DNA from: Phascolomyces articulosus
Lineage: Eukaryota > Mucoromycota > Mucoromycetes > Mucorales > Lichtheimiaceae
Direction: 5' to 3'
Length of the DNA: 64,000 bases
NCBI GenBank assembly: GCA_025677815.1
Contig: JAIXMP010000050.1
Span: forward strand, 169,180 to 233,179
The first letter of the stretch is position 1; every line of letters starts with the position of its first letter. Shown here one piece after another: positions 37,201-47,716 of the stretch. Both the position numbers and the translations under genes were made by a program. The notes under the pieces are model-generated. The model was not told the DNA's origin. It worked only from the letters and a program-made list of their open reading frames with translations, and did not search any database.

Positions 37201-37689
37201 TGCATCACACCTCAAAGCAACGGATGGCATACATGGTGCGATTAGAGATAGATGTTGACAGGTATTATAATACTGGAGTTACACCAATGAAAGCAGCCAG
37301 AGTAACAGGAGTTTTTATAATTAAAAAATAGGAGAGCGCGGCGTGGTCTAAATTCAAGTGTGATCTTCGAAAAAAAAGCATATTTTGGCAAAGTTTACTT
37401 CTATTTTACATATGCTAAAACGAGAAGTACTTCAATTATCGACAGCAGCAAAAAGTTGGCCATTATCGGGATATACCAACCTCTAGTTGAAAATTCTACA
37501 GGATCCTTGTATTTAACTCAATCAAGTACAGAAAAGATGTATATAGTAGATGCAGAGTCAATAACTGACTTCGTTGGTCTTGTCACTGAAACAAGAGGAA
37601 ATCAGATATTTAGGCAACATTTAATTTGGCCAGGAATGGTAAACGGAAAGCATCACCAAGAGACCCTGGGAGTAAGAAATAGATTATAG
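34241..37689 (+). mobile_element. CACTA/Plavaka-type transposase gene (Tnp2-like), frameshifted
   Basis: A DDE-type transposase of the Tnp2 (Transposase_21) kind. Seven exons fit in frame: 34241-34473, 34540-34784, 34854-35033, 35093-35564, 35655-36012, 36107-36561 and 36626-37331 (882 codons). The N-terminus has a CGWC...HANAC zinc-binding motif. An acidic linker, a short Cys cluster (MCENGC, then CDEC) and the catalytic core follow: VVLYADAFRPF, LTPGPRKPNDIWSFLKP, LLATGDIPG with CRLC, and FYGLDEMHLLGHG. The frame stops at 37331 after an A run. A frame one base away continues with YFGKVYFYF and LIWPGMVNG to 37689, as expected for the family's C-terminus. A single-base shift therefore probably truncates it. 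Confidence 0.75.
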
Positions 37690-38621
37690 TTTTAGGTGTC
37701 AGAAACAATTTAAAGCAAATGTTTTTTTTCTTCATTTATTAAAGTATCAATCCATGAACAAAAGAAGAATAAAGTGAGAAATCTTGTCATATTACACAAT
37801 TACTCTTAAAGATTGAATTACATCATCTTTTATGGAATCCATTAACATAGAATTTTATAATTATTCTATGTTCCAGAGAACAAAGTTTTAAACTGGAATT
37901 AAAGATTTTATCCAAGCCTTATCCATGATTTTACTTATAATTCTAGAATGCGCTCTTTATTAATAATAGACAACGTAGAATACTTTTCTGGAACCTGTAA
38001 TTATCGTATAATATTTTCCACTGTGAATACACATTCATACTGTACTACTCCTTTTGCTGCATGGTCATTACTACGACCATCAACATCAGTATCATTATTC
38101 ATAAAAACCTTGTCGTTGTTATTGAAATTCAATAAAAGGTATACCATCACAATCAATCGGATGTTAGAAAGATGATAACAAGCATTTATCAATAGGTATT
38201 GTACAAAGATGATGATAAAGCATTTTAGTAATCCATTGTTGTACAAGATCGTCATTAAACATCTTAGTGATAACAATTCTACTTCTGGGACGTATCAATC
38301 CATCATTTAAAAAACATACAGTGTTTACAAGTATAACAAGATGGTAATGTTATAAAATGCTATACCTAATTACAAAGCATACTTGAACTTGAAAAAAAGA
38401 AAATTTCTAGTATCATCATACGTCAATGCAAATTTTTTTTTTCAATCGGAACATCGATCACCCTATTTTATTTCCTTTTCATTATTTCAATCAGTAACAC
38501 ATAAAAAGGACACGATATCAGCTTTTTCTGGCGTTCTCTTTCTCTTTCTTTCTTTCTTTCTTTTTTTTTTCTTGCTCCCTAATTGTAATAGTTCATATAC
38601 CTATTTTTTATTATTATTTCA
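37690..38621. other. right flank of the transposon and promoter of the WW gene
   Basis: AT-rich. A local inverted repeat around 37845-37872 (catagaatttt...aattattctatg) could be a hairpin. T-rich and TTTC tracts at 38530-38575 precede ATG 38622. No gene supported. Confidence 0.45.
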
Positions 38622-41546
38622 ATGAGTTATCGTACGTCCGTCTTTAATCGACTGGGTCGAAGTCGAAGACCTCCAAGTGAATCTCCTTCACCGGAACGTA
38701 CTGAGGATCAGTACTATGACAATCAAGACTATTATTATGAATCTCACCAAGAATATGACCGAACTCCTTGGCCCATGGTGAACAATTCAACTGCTACACC
38801 ATCACCACCCCCACAAAGTAGCAATTCCATTTCTTTTCGTACTCGTCATTATACTCCAGAGAACGACACTACACCACCACCATTACCACCACCGTCTAGG
38901 TCTTCCAAAATCAGCTTTACTGGCAAAAAACGTTCACGACCTAGTCCAAGTAACTTAATCATAACTGCCAATGGTAATGATCGTCATGTCTCTTCATCTA
39001 CTGCATATCCTTCTTCTCCATCTTCGTCAAACCAGGTATTGACTCAGCAACAGCCAGAACAACTTCAATCATACTACCCAGCACAACCTTCTGGTAGTAC
39101 GCCACCTATAGTAGATAGTCGACCAGTGGTATGGATGGAAGACGATAGAGGAATTGAAATTCCTGTACTAGTCAATTCATCTTTTTATGATCACACAAAA
39201 GAGCCATTAATGTCGCCTCCTATTGATCAGCAAGTGCATTATCAACAATCGCAAGGAGACACGTATATTCCACATTATTCCCGGTTGCATCGTCATCACC
39301 AGACAAAGCAATTGCAGGAACAGGAACCACACCCATCATCATCAAAAAAAACCAGGAAACGTCAAGATAATAAAAACCATAAAATCAGTAGCAGTACTAG
39401 TGGTAGTAGCAGCAAAAGCAAAAGCTCTGTTACTAAAGAACAACCAACAATAAAAAAAATTCGACACTCTGTACCTACAACAACAATACCTTCAACCCCA
39501 CCCACATCACTATCCCCCATAGGAGTCGATCGTAACGACCCACAGCAACAAAATATCTCTCAACCATCCCCTATCGATAATATTCCACCTCCTAATGCTA
39601 CTATCACAGCAAACGTTTTCCCTGTAACATACCAACAGCAATCAGTGGAATCCATGAACAATTATTATAACCAAGATAATGAATCCGTTGTTTCCATGGA
39701 TACAGAAAATACAAACCTGATGCTTCCCGATTGGGGTGAAGATTCGGACAATGAAGCTAAATTACAAGCCATTGCATTCGCTGAACGACGACGCTACGAA
39801 GAAAAAGAAGCATTACGACAGCAAAAAGAACTTCAAGAAGAATCCCGTCGATTTGTAGAGGAACAAGAAATGATCCGACGCAAAGCAGAAGAACAAGAAA
39901 AACGTCAACAAGAGGAACTACGTCAAGCTCGATGGGAAGCATTTTTACGTAAAGAACAAGAAGAGGAAGAAGCAAGACGTAAAAAGGAAGAGGAGGAAGA
40001 AAAAGAACGATTGTTACGTGAAAAGCAACAAAAAAAGGAAGAGGAAGAACGACTACAACGTGAAAAGCAAAAACAACAAGAAAAAGCACAAAAGCTTCTA
40101 GAAGAACAGGAACAGAAACGATTTGAGGAATTAAGGAAATACCAAGAAGCAGAACGGAAACGAATTTCTGAAATGAAACAAGCCGCCATTGATCGTGAAC
40201 GAAAAGAACAAGAAGAACGTGCTTTGGAGCGAAAACGACGACGAGAGGAAGAAGAGCGACGTCGAGAACGTGAACGACAAGAACGTGAAACAGCACGATT
40301 AAAACGACGTAGGGATGAAGAAGAGGAACGAAGACAACGTCGAGAAGAGGAACGAAAGAAACGTGAAACAGCACGATTGAAACGACGTAGGGATGAAGAG
40401 GAGGAGCGGAAAAGACAGGAAGAAGCAGAACGAAAGAAAAAACAACAGGAAACAGAGGAACTTTTAAAACGTCATCAAGTAGCAGCAGAAAAAGTACAAA
40501 AAGAGATTGATGAGGCAAAGGAACTCATATTGCTTCATGAACAACGACAGTTGCACAGGAAACAGCAGGAACAGGAACGACAGCAAGCTTTAGCAAAACA
40601 GCTTTCACAAGTACAAAGTGGAAATGATCTATCTCCTAACGGGAATCCGTTATCACAAGAGACTGAAGAACGTAAGATTCGATTTGCAGAATGGGAAAAA
40701 AGGGGTGAAGAACGAAAGCAACATGTACAATATGATGAAACACAACGACAGCAATCACATTCATTACAATCCCAGCAACAACATCAAACGAATGATATGC
40801 CTATACATGAAGAGAATCCCCCCGTTGTTAAACAGGAACCCGTACCAGATGCCACGACAGATGGAAACTCTGAAGAGAAATCGAACCAAGACCTAGTACA
40901 AAATAATAATGAACCTTTACCAGCACCATGGATACCTATGCACCCAAGAAGTGCACCAGATGAGACTTATTATTATAATCCAGAAACGGGTGAAAGTACA
41001 TGGGAGCGACCTATTGCAGTGAAGAAGAATGATAATAATGATGTTCCACAAGTTCCTAAACAACAGGAAAAAAATAACTCTAATGAAGAGCATGAGGATA
41101 ATAATAATAATGAAGAAGTTATAGATATTCCAAAAGCACCAGAACTGTCAGATCCTGAACCAAAACAAGTTGTTGAACAACAAAGACAACAGCAACAACC
41201 GGTGCTTACAGAAATCATATTTCCTCACAAAGTACTCACAGAAGTAACGCCTCCTTTACCTACCAACAAACCAACCGAATCGCGTGATCCAAGAATACAG
41301 ATCATGAAAAAATTGCAAGAAGATACTTGTCTTGATCAAAAGGGCCAGTACCTTACAGCAACACCATCATCACCAACAACGTCCGATCATCAACATAATA
41401 ATCACCACCACCAACAAACGACAACAGCAACCATTAACAAAAAGAAGGATGATACGAATAGTGGTCACTCACCATCACTGTTCATGCAAGGAAAAAAAGA
41501 CACATATATACCAAGCATTCATCGTTCTCATGTTTACCCAAAGTAA
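38622..41546 (+). CDS. WW-domain protein with a long charged coiled coil
   Basis: A single-exon gene of 974 aa. Residues 1-370 are disordered, with Pro/Ser/Tyr/Gln (RRPPSESPSPERTEDQYYD). Residues about 375-680 form a very long Glu/Lys/Arg/Gln coiled coil. A WW domain lies at about residues 766-800 (LPAPWIPMHP...YYYNPETGESTWERP, with both Trp and the aromatic triplet), so a Pro-rich ligand is expected. The tail contains a SRDPRIQIM motif and ends in HRSHVYPK. The Arg/Ser-poor charged helix plus WW resembles RNA-processing or transcription-elongation adaptors, but I cannot name an orthologue. The coiled coil contains a 78-bp internal duplication. A 253-codon antisense frame here is a codon-bias shadow. 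Confidence 0.85.
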   Translation: MSYRTSVFNRLGRSRRPPSESPSPERTEDQYYDNQDYYYESHQEYDRTPWPMVNNSTATPSPPPQSSNSISFRTRHYTPENDTTPPPLPPPSRSSKISFTGKKRSRPSPSNLIITANGNDRHVSSSTAYPSSPSSSNQVLTQQQPEQLQSYYPAQPSGSTPPIVDSRPVVWMEDDRGIEIPVLVNSSFYDHTKEPLMSPPIDQQVHYQQSQGDTYIPHYSRLHRHHQTKQLQEQEPHPSSSKKTRKRQDNKNHKISSSTSGSSSKSKSSVTKEQPTIKKIRHSVPTTTIPSTPPTSLSPIGVDRNDPQQQNISQPSPIDNIPPPNATITANVFPVTYQQQSVESMNNYYNQDNESVVSMDTENTNLMLPDWGEDSDNEAKLQAIAFAERRRYEEKEALRQQKELQEESRRFVEEQEMIRRKAEEQEKRQQEELRQARWEAFLRKEQEEEEARRKKEEEEEKERLLREKQQKKEEEERLQREKQKQQEKAQKLLEEQEQKRFEELRKYQEAERKRISEMKQAAIDRERKEQEERALERKRRREEEERRRERERQERETARLKRRRDEEEERRQRREEERKKRETARLKRRRDEEEERKRQEEAERKKKQQETEELLKRHQVAAEKVQKEIDEAKELILLHEQRQLHRKQQEQERQQALAKQLSQVQSGNDLSPNGNPLSQETEERKIRFAEWEKRGEERKQHVQYDETQRQQSHSLQSQQQHQTNDMPIHEENPPVVKQEPVPDATTDGNSEEKSNQDLVQNNNEPLPAPWIPMHPRSAPDETYYYNPETGESTWERPIAVKKNDNNDVPQVPKQQEKNNSNEEHEDNNNNEEVIDIPKAPELSDPEPKQVVEQQRQQQQPVLTEIIFPHKVLTEVTPPLPTNKPTESRDPRIQIMKKLQEDTCLDQKGQYLTATPSSPTTSDHQHNNHHHQQTTTATINKKKDDTNSGHSPSLFMQGKKDTYIPSIHRSHVYPK
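40283..40408 (+). repeat. 78-bp in-frame tandem duplication in the coiled coil
   Basis: The 48 bases at 40283-40330 recur at 40361-40408 with only a few synonymous or near-synonymous changes. Both encode RETARLKRRRDEEEER, with a 26-codon period. This is recent expansion of a coiled-coil segment by whole codons. Confidence 0.85.
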
Positions 41547-42703
41547 AATACCTATATACTACTACTATTAGTATCAGTATTATTTATACCATTGCTATTA
41601 CCATTGCATTTATCACGTTATCCCTAAAAAAAAAGCAAACCGCTGAAACATAAAAGCGTCTTTGTAAATATTCATCCTTGTCTTTTTTTTTTGTCCCAAC
41701 ATCATCCTCATCATCCTTCAACATCCTTGAATACACACGAAAAAAAAACATACTTTTTTCACACCATACTTTGATATTCTAGCTTAATGCATCCTATTTC
41801 TATTCACTGCTTTTATCCGTGCCTTTGATGGAGGCTTTTAAAAATTATTAACAATATATACTGCACCATCCAATTCCGTGGGGATTCCTTCTTTCCATGT
41901 ACTCCTGTAATATATGATCACCGATATTACTAACATTTCAGTCAATTTCTCTTTATTTTTACCATTGCTAACATATTGATATAGATATATAAGAAATAAT
42001 ATAATCTGCAGAGGAATGGGTATGGCGGTGAGAGTTTACATATAGGGAGGGATAGAGATTTTATAATTGTGCGTTACTTTTTGATTTCACTGTTTCTAAC
42101 GAAAAACATCCCTGTTGGTATACATTCACATTATTACATAAAACATAAAACATTATAAAACATCAATGATTCTATATAATATCCTATAGTGATATATTGA
42201 TAACATTGATTACATAAAAAAATTGAGTGTATTGCATTTAATAAATATATTTGTCTTGTGCTATTGGATTGATTGGATCGGTTATTAGAGAGAAATCATT
42301 CAATTTTATTTTTTATAACATATCGATACTTTTGAAAAATCCCCTATTTGAACGGTTTTGTGTTATTTGCGTTTAGTTTCATGATAATATGCACAAAATA
42401 TATTAGGACGGATCCTTCGGTACTAATGCATACAATAATCCTATACTTTCTACACTTTTTACTGCGGATCAAAAATTTTGGTTGTAACGAATAAAGGCAA
42501 TTGAGTATATAAAAATGTGTGATACAATTAGACAAGATTCATGATTGAGGCTGTGCCTTTTTTTTTTTTGTTTCTTATAAAAACGATTAAATGAATCGCT
42601 CCTTTTTTTCCCTTTCACACCCACTTTATATATATATATATATATACTCAGCTTTTGATCCAATACATCAAAAGATCACAGTGAACACCCAATAATATTT
42701 ATA
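41547..42703. other. intergenic region between the WW gene and F-box 3
   Basis: AT-rich, with a (TA)n run at about 42629-42647 shortly before ATG 42704. No gene or RNA recognised; small frames such as 42344-42535 minus have no support. Confidence 0.5.
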
Positions 42704-43343
42704 ATGACTATTACTACCACTGCCACGCAATCACAGCATTTTCTACATCCACTTCCTTATGATATTGTCAACAACATTGTTTCATTCCTCGATCCAAAAG
42801 CTTGTCTTGAATGTATGGCAGTGTCCGCAATATGGTTGAATGATTTATCACAATATGATATGAAACACGTTTGGGGAAGAATACGGATCACGGATGAATC
42901 ACCTATTTACAATAAACGATGGGAACTATGTATGGGGAACCATGTCAAGCATGTTAAACTTCAATTCAAGGACACACATCAACAATATTTTGCAATGCAA
43001 ATGCTTCTTGACACTGGTTGTCATCATATTCAAACCGTCAGTTCGTATCTATTCTATCATTTATTACATGCCTAAAAAAATATAAATACTACCGTATCAA
43101 AGTTACTACTATCGTTACTTACCTATTTCCATCGTATATTCAGCGTTTATTCCAGCATGCCATGTATGGGGAGAGCCACAATTTCGACCCCTTATAGAGC
43201 AATTGGTACCTGGTTGTTGGGGTGTAGGTGAACCGTGGTTAGATATTCCTTATTATGTACCAATGAGGTTTGCAAGAAATTATCCTAAAAATCGGTATAG
43301 TCCAGCCATACTCCCTTTTATAGATAATGATGAAGATTTTTAA
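42704..43343 (+). CDS. short F-box protein (paralogue 3)
   Basis: A 178-aa relative of the two F-box/LRR proteins, cut down to the F-box and one following segment. Exons are 42704-43040 and 43144-43343. The F-box covers about residues 14-60 (PLPYDIVNNIVSFLD, then CLECMAVSAIWLNDL), followed by the family's WELCMGNHVKHVKLQF and GCHHIQTV blocks. The phase-1 intron falls at the same point as in the other two genes, but the donor is GTTCGT, not the usual GTA/GTG. Exon 2 begins with Thr-Phe-Ile and lacks LRRs; it has VWGEPQFRPLIEQL. It may be a functional F-box-only protein or a truncated copy. Confidence 0.7.
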
Positions 43344-44203
43344 AATTGAAATATTATATATTTAATAACCACTACCATATACTAATCCGATTTTAATGTA
43401 TTCCTTTATAAAAGTTGATTCTACTATTTTTTTCTTGTAATTCTAACAATATATAAATATCGTATCATATTCTTTGTACATTGTTTTACTTTATTGCATA
43501 ATTTTTATATCAGTCTCCTTTTTTATAGTATAATAATAAAATAATCAGATCTATCGGAATTAATATTCCAATAAAAATCAACGTGTCATTTTTTTTTTTT
43601 ACATACGTCAAATTTATACACAACACTACTATGCGCATTGACGTAAATATTTGTGCTTTCAATATTAAAATAATATTTACTATGTACACATATTTTATTA
43701 ACTTTCTAATAGTAATAATGATATTATATTGGTATATGATTTGAAGTACTTCTTTTTAAAATATACGTAACTTGAGAAAAAGTACTGTATATGGTCAATA
43801 AGTCTACAATGGTTCCATCTGGAATCTGATGATCAAATCCAAGGGCCTGATTTTTTTTATAATATATAACATCATCCTTTCTCTATTAAAGTACAACGTT
43901 TAAAAGTTCAACAATAATGAAAATAAGATAAGTCTTGTTCAATGGCAAAATTAGCGCAGTGACATAATTTTTTTTTAAGGGGATCATCTTTTGTACCTTT
44001 TGTACCTAGACTATCCTAAATTAGAAACGAATGATTAGATTAAAAAGCCTGACCACAAGTGACATTTTTGCTATATATATATGTATGCATCCTCTGTTTT
44101 TACTACTCTCTTCTTCTTTCTTTCTGTCATTATCAACTTCATTTAACCGACGATACAACATATATTATTCTATACCGAGTTTTTTTTATTATAAAAAGAA
44201 ACA
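43344..44203. other. intergenic, AT-rich
   Basis: I see nothing gene-like. A short pyrimidine/TATA-like tract (44070-44130) lies upstream of the antiporter start. Confidence 0.5.
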
Positions 44204-46508
44204 ATGGATAGTGACACTTTAGTCTCAATTATAACAGCAGCACTAGGTGGATTCTGTATTGTTTTTGGATTATATTCCCTCGTCATTAAAGAAAAGTTAT
44301 ATATATCTGAGGCAGGTATGGTGATTATTATGCAATGTTATCTACTTTTTTTTTTCATACACTTTATTCAGCCGGATAATAATTTTTTCACGAATTTTTT
44401 TTTATATTAATATTTAGTTGTTGCAACATTATGTGGTTTGCTTATTCGAATTATCGCTACCAATGATTCAACACCATTATGGGAGAATCAAAATGACTTA
44501 AATCGACAATTCAGTCGCATTGTTATCGCAATCCAGGTAAAGTACTTATTAGTTTTACTCGTTGTTGGTTTTTGAAAATAGAAAAACGAGGCAAGAGTCC
44601 TTTCAAACCAATTATTTTATCATGACATATCTTGTGATCAAAACGTCGTCCAAAGCGTGTGAAGTAATCTAATTATACTGAATGTTTGCTTTTTTATTTT
44701 TCATAGGTGATGGCAACCGGAGTTGCTTTACCAAAAAAGTACCTTTGGAAAGAATGGAAATCACTTATGACGTTGTTGATCCCAGTAATGAGTTGGATGT
44801 GGTTAATAAGCGGTGCATGCGTATGGTGGTTATTGCCGGATTTAAAGTTTGTAAGTTGGTTTTTAGTAAATAAAGAAACGACCCGTTATTCCATAGGATA
44901 AACGGCCACAAATCTAATTCTATTTTGTATATACATATAGTTAGAAGCCTTAATGATTGCATCATGTTTTACCCCTACTGATCCGGTATGTACAGAAATC
45001 CATGTTTTCATTTATCCTATACATACATTATATCTTGAAAAGATAGGTTGTATTATATAACTGAAAACTATTTTAATATTCCATTATTAGGTATTGGCTA
45101 ATTCCATTGTGCAGGGTCATTTCGCTGAAAAATATGTTCCACAGCATATTAGGCACTTGATCGCTGCAGAAAGGTAAAATATTATGTCATGCTCATATTT
45201 GGATAAGCTCATAGGTTGAAATAGGTGCTAATGTATCTTATCTTCTATAGCGGTGCCAATGATGGATTAGGGTTTCCATTCTTGTTTTTAGCCATATACT
45301 TAATTCAATTCTCTACCGGTGATGCATTGGCTGTATGGGGATACAAAGTCATGTTTTATGAAATTGCCGTTTCAATAGCGTGCGGTGCTATCGTAGGTTA
45401 TTTGGGTCGAAAATTACTCCGCTTCTCGCATGAAAAGTAAGAAGAAAAGAAAGTTGTTCTATTCACATTGTCGTTGATTCTGTGCATAGTTTAATGAATT
45501 TATAAAATGATAGAAAATTGGTAGATGAGGAGTCATTTGCATTATATCCTGTGATACTTGCGGTAAGTTTTTCCATTCCTATTACCCGGGTTCAAAATCA
45601 CCAAATAAAAAATTAGCATAGATAGGGCTAACATTTTATTTTGATATATGCTGTTTTAATAGTTATTTTTAGTGGGTACCTTGGGACTCTTAGGAAGCGA
45701 TGATTTACTAGCATGCTTTATTGCAGGCAATTCTTTTACGTGGGATGGATGGTATCATGTTGAAACTAAAAACGCTGCGGAAATCATGAAATCAATTGAG
45801 ATGTTGTTAAACTTGAGCATCTTTATGTATATTGGATTTATCATGGTAAGTTATAATAAACATGCTATCGATACGTATCTATAAATATTCGACTAATAAT
45901 ACACTTATGCGATATACTTGAAAAGCCATGGTCATCATGGGTTGAAATAGGTTTCTCGCGTTTATTGCTTATGGCAATACTAGTACATCTGTTCCGACGA
46001 TTACCAGTAATCGTACTGCTTTACAAGAAATTTATTCCTAGTATTCGATCTATTTCAGAAGCAGTGTTTACTGGATGGTTTGGTCCCATGGGTGTTGGAT
46101 CCATGTTTTATTGTGCAGTGGCAGTGGAGATTATTCAAAATAATATTGATAATGCCATTTTCTCAAATCAAGTAGCAAAATACACTGAACCTATTGTCTA
46201 TTTTATTGTTCTTACATCCATCATTTTTCATGGTTTGAGTATTCCCATATATCAAGCTGTAAAGTATATACCTAAATATTGTTTCGGATATAAGCAATAC
46301 GAAGCAATTATAGAACAACATCCATCTTCTTCTGATCTAGAACGTGCACCGGTAAGTGTAAATATAATCATTTGGTTGATTAAAATGATTCTGTATATAA
46401 TTGATTTTTATACTGATTACATCTCTTTTACTTTTGTATTATGGTACGCAATAGATCAACCATCAACATAATGCTGTTGGATATGGATCATCCTCATCCG
46501 TTATTTAA
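44204..46508 (+). CDS. NHA1: Na+/H+ antiporter, fungal Nha1/CPA1 type
   Basis: A membrane cation/proton exchanger for sodium or potassium and pH homeostasis. Ten exons fit in frame: 44204-44315, 44418-44536, 44707-44850, 44941-44985, 45091-45173, 45251-45436, 45514-45562, 45663-45845, 45926-46351 and 46455-46508, giving 466 aa. About a dozen hydrophobic segments are present. Family motifs are ASCFTPTDPVLANSIVQG (the substrate-binding TDP region) and ESGANDGLGFPFLFLA (antiporter signature). LGSDDLLACFIAGNSFTWDG and the Arg-rich RRLPVIVLL with FTGWFGPMGVGS follow. The yeast protein has a long cytosolic C-tail; here only about 50 residues follow the last membrane segment, so this is a short form. 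The last exon's acceptor is the least certain. Confidence 0.9.
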
Positions 46509-46788
46509 AAAAAAATCCCATTGTGTTTAGTTTTGCTCTTTTTAAATAAATCTCTTTATTATTTAATATCCAATTTCATTATATATCATAGTTTGATCCT
46601 TGAATTCCCTTTTGTAAACCAATACTTTATATCATTTTTACAAATACAATAAAAATATTCTCTTTGATTTGCTTCAAGAATGGAAATTTAAAAGGCCGGC
46701 GGTGGGTCCGGTCCGGAGTGGAAGTTGACAAGTGAGTTGAATCCATGAAGGTCAAGATTCCTCCTCTTTTTGCATATCCACGGCAACG

Positions 46789-47716
46789 ATGAAGTAAGCA
46801 TGGGGATAGAGGAGAAAAAAAAGGAACACACGAAAACGATGCAATAAACGTGATGAGGATGACAATACATTCATGGATCGATGGATGGATGAACAGAAAG
46901 AACGATGGACACGAAAACTAAATGGATGGATACTTTTTTTTGTTATCATTAGGCTCGAGATTTGCTCCTTCTCCGGCTACAAGATCTACCCCTCTAAGGG
47001 TAAGGTTTACGTTCGCAGCGACAGCAGGTAAAAAGAAATTTTGGTTCATTGTTTTTGTTATATATATATATATATCAATGAAATATATATATACCATTTT
47101 ACTGACTCTAATTTAATTTTTCTTATAGAGTGAGTAATAATAATAATAATAAAAACAGCATTCAAATTCGACGAACAGACGCGAAAAAGAAATTATAATT
47201 GGAAAAAAAAATAACGTGATAATTAACCCAGTGATATGAATATTTTTATTTTTATGACGAAAATGATAGACCTTCCGTTTCATTAACGGTAAGGCTGAAT
47301 CCTACTTCCTTCAACGTTTGAGCCCTCGTAAGATCCGCTGGACCCAAATCTACCGTCGTCTTAACAAGAAGGGTGTCACTGAACAAATTGTTAAGAAGCG
47401 CACCCGCCGTACTGTCAAGGCTGAACGTGCCGTTGGTGGTGCTTCCTGGGATGAAATCCGCGCCAAGCGTAACGAAAAGCCCGAAGTCCGTGCTGCTGCT
47501 CGTCAAGCTGCTATTGAGAAGAGCAAGGAAAAGGCTAAGGCTAAGGGTGCCAAGAAGGTAATTAGTTTGAGGATATTGGAGAGAGAGAAAAAAAGAAGGG
47601 GGGGAATTCAAGAAGAACTATTTTTGGCGTGTATATGGATATGAAAGTGAATGAAAGAAGATACGCAAATATTAACGAATGACCATCATTTTTAATATTA
47701 GGCTGGTAAGCAATAA
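46789..47716 (+). CDS. RPL24: 60S ribosomal protein eL24
   Basis: A component of the large ribosomal subunit near the intersubunit bridge. Exons are 46789-46793 (ATGAA only), 46953-47027, a required single base A at 47129, 47270-47557 and 47702-47716, giving 127 aa. The splice gives MK|LEICSFSGYKIYP, matching the family N-terminus. The protein runs on through VYVRSDSR, FRFINGKAESYFLQ, SPRKIRWTQIYRR, KKRTRRTVKAERAVGGAS and RNEKPEVRAAARQAA to a Lys/Ala tail. Joining 47027 directly to 47270 shifts the frame and stops soon after. Inserting A47129, which has an AG before it and GTGAGT after it, restores it. Coding bases favour C- or G-ending codons (TTC, AAG, GTC), unlike the neighbours, as expected for a highly expressed gene. 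Confidence 0.93.

Noticed and set aside
32400..38300. Terminal inverted repeats of the DNA transposon
   Set aside because: Flanks share only generic AT-rich words such as aagcttg and ggataa; no convincing TIR or target duplication could be defined by eye.
39757..40518. 253-codon antisense open frame inside the WW-domain gene
   Set aside because: It mirrors the Glu/Lys/Arg-biased codons of the sense coiled coil and has only Val/Leu/Phe low complexity, no motifs and no own signals.
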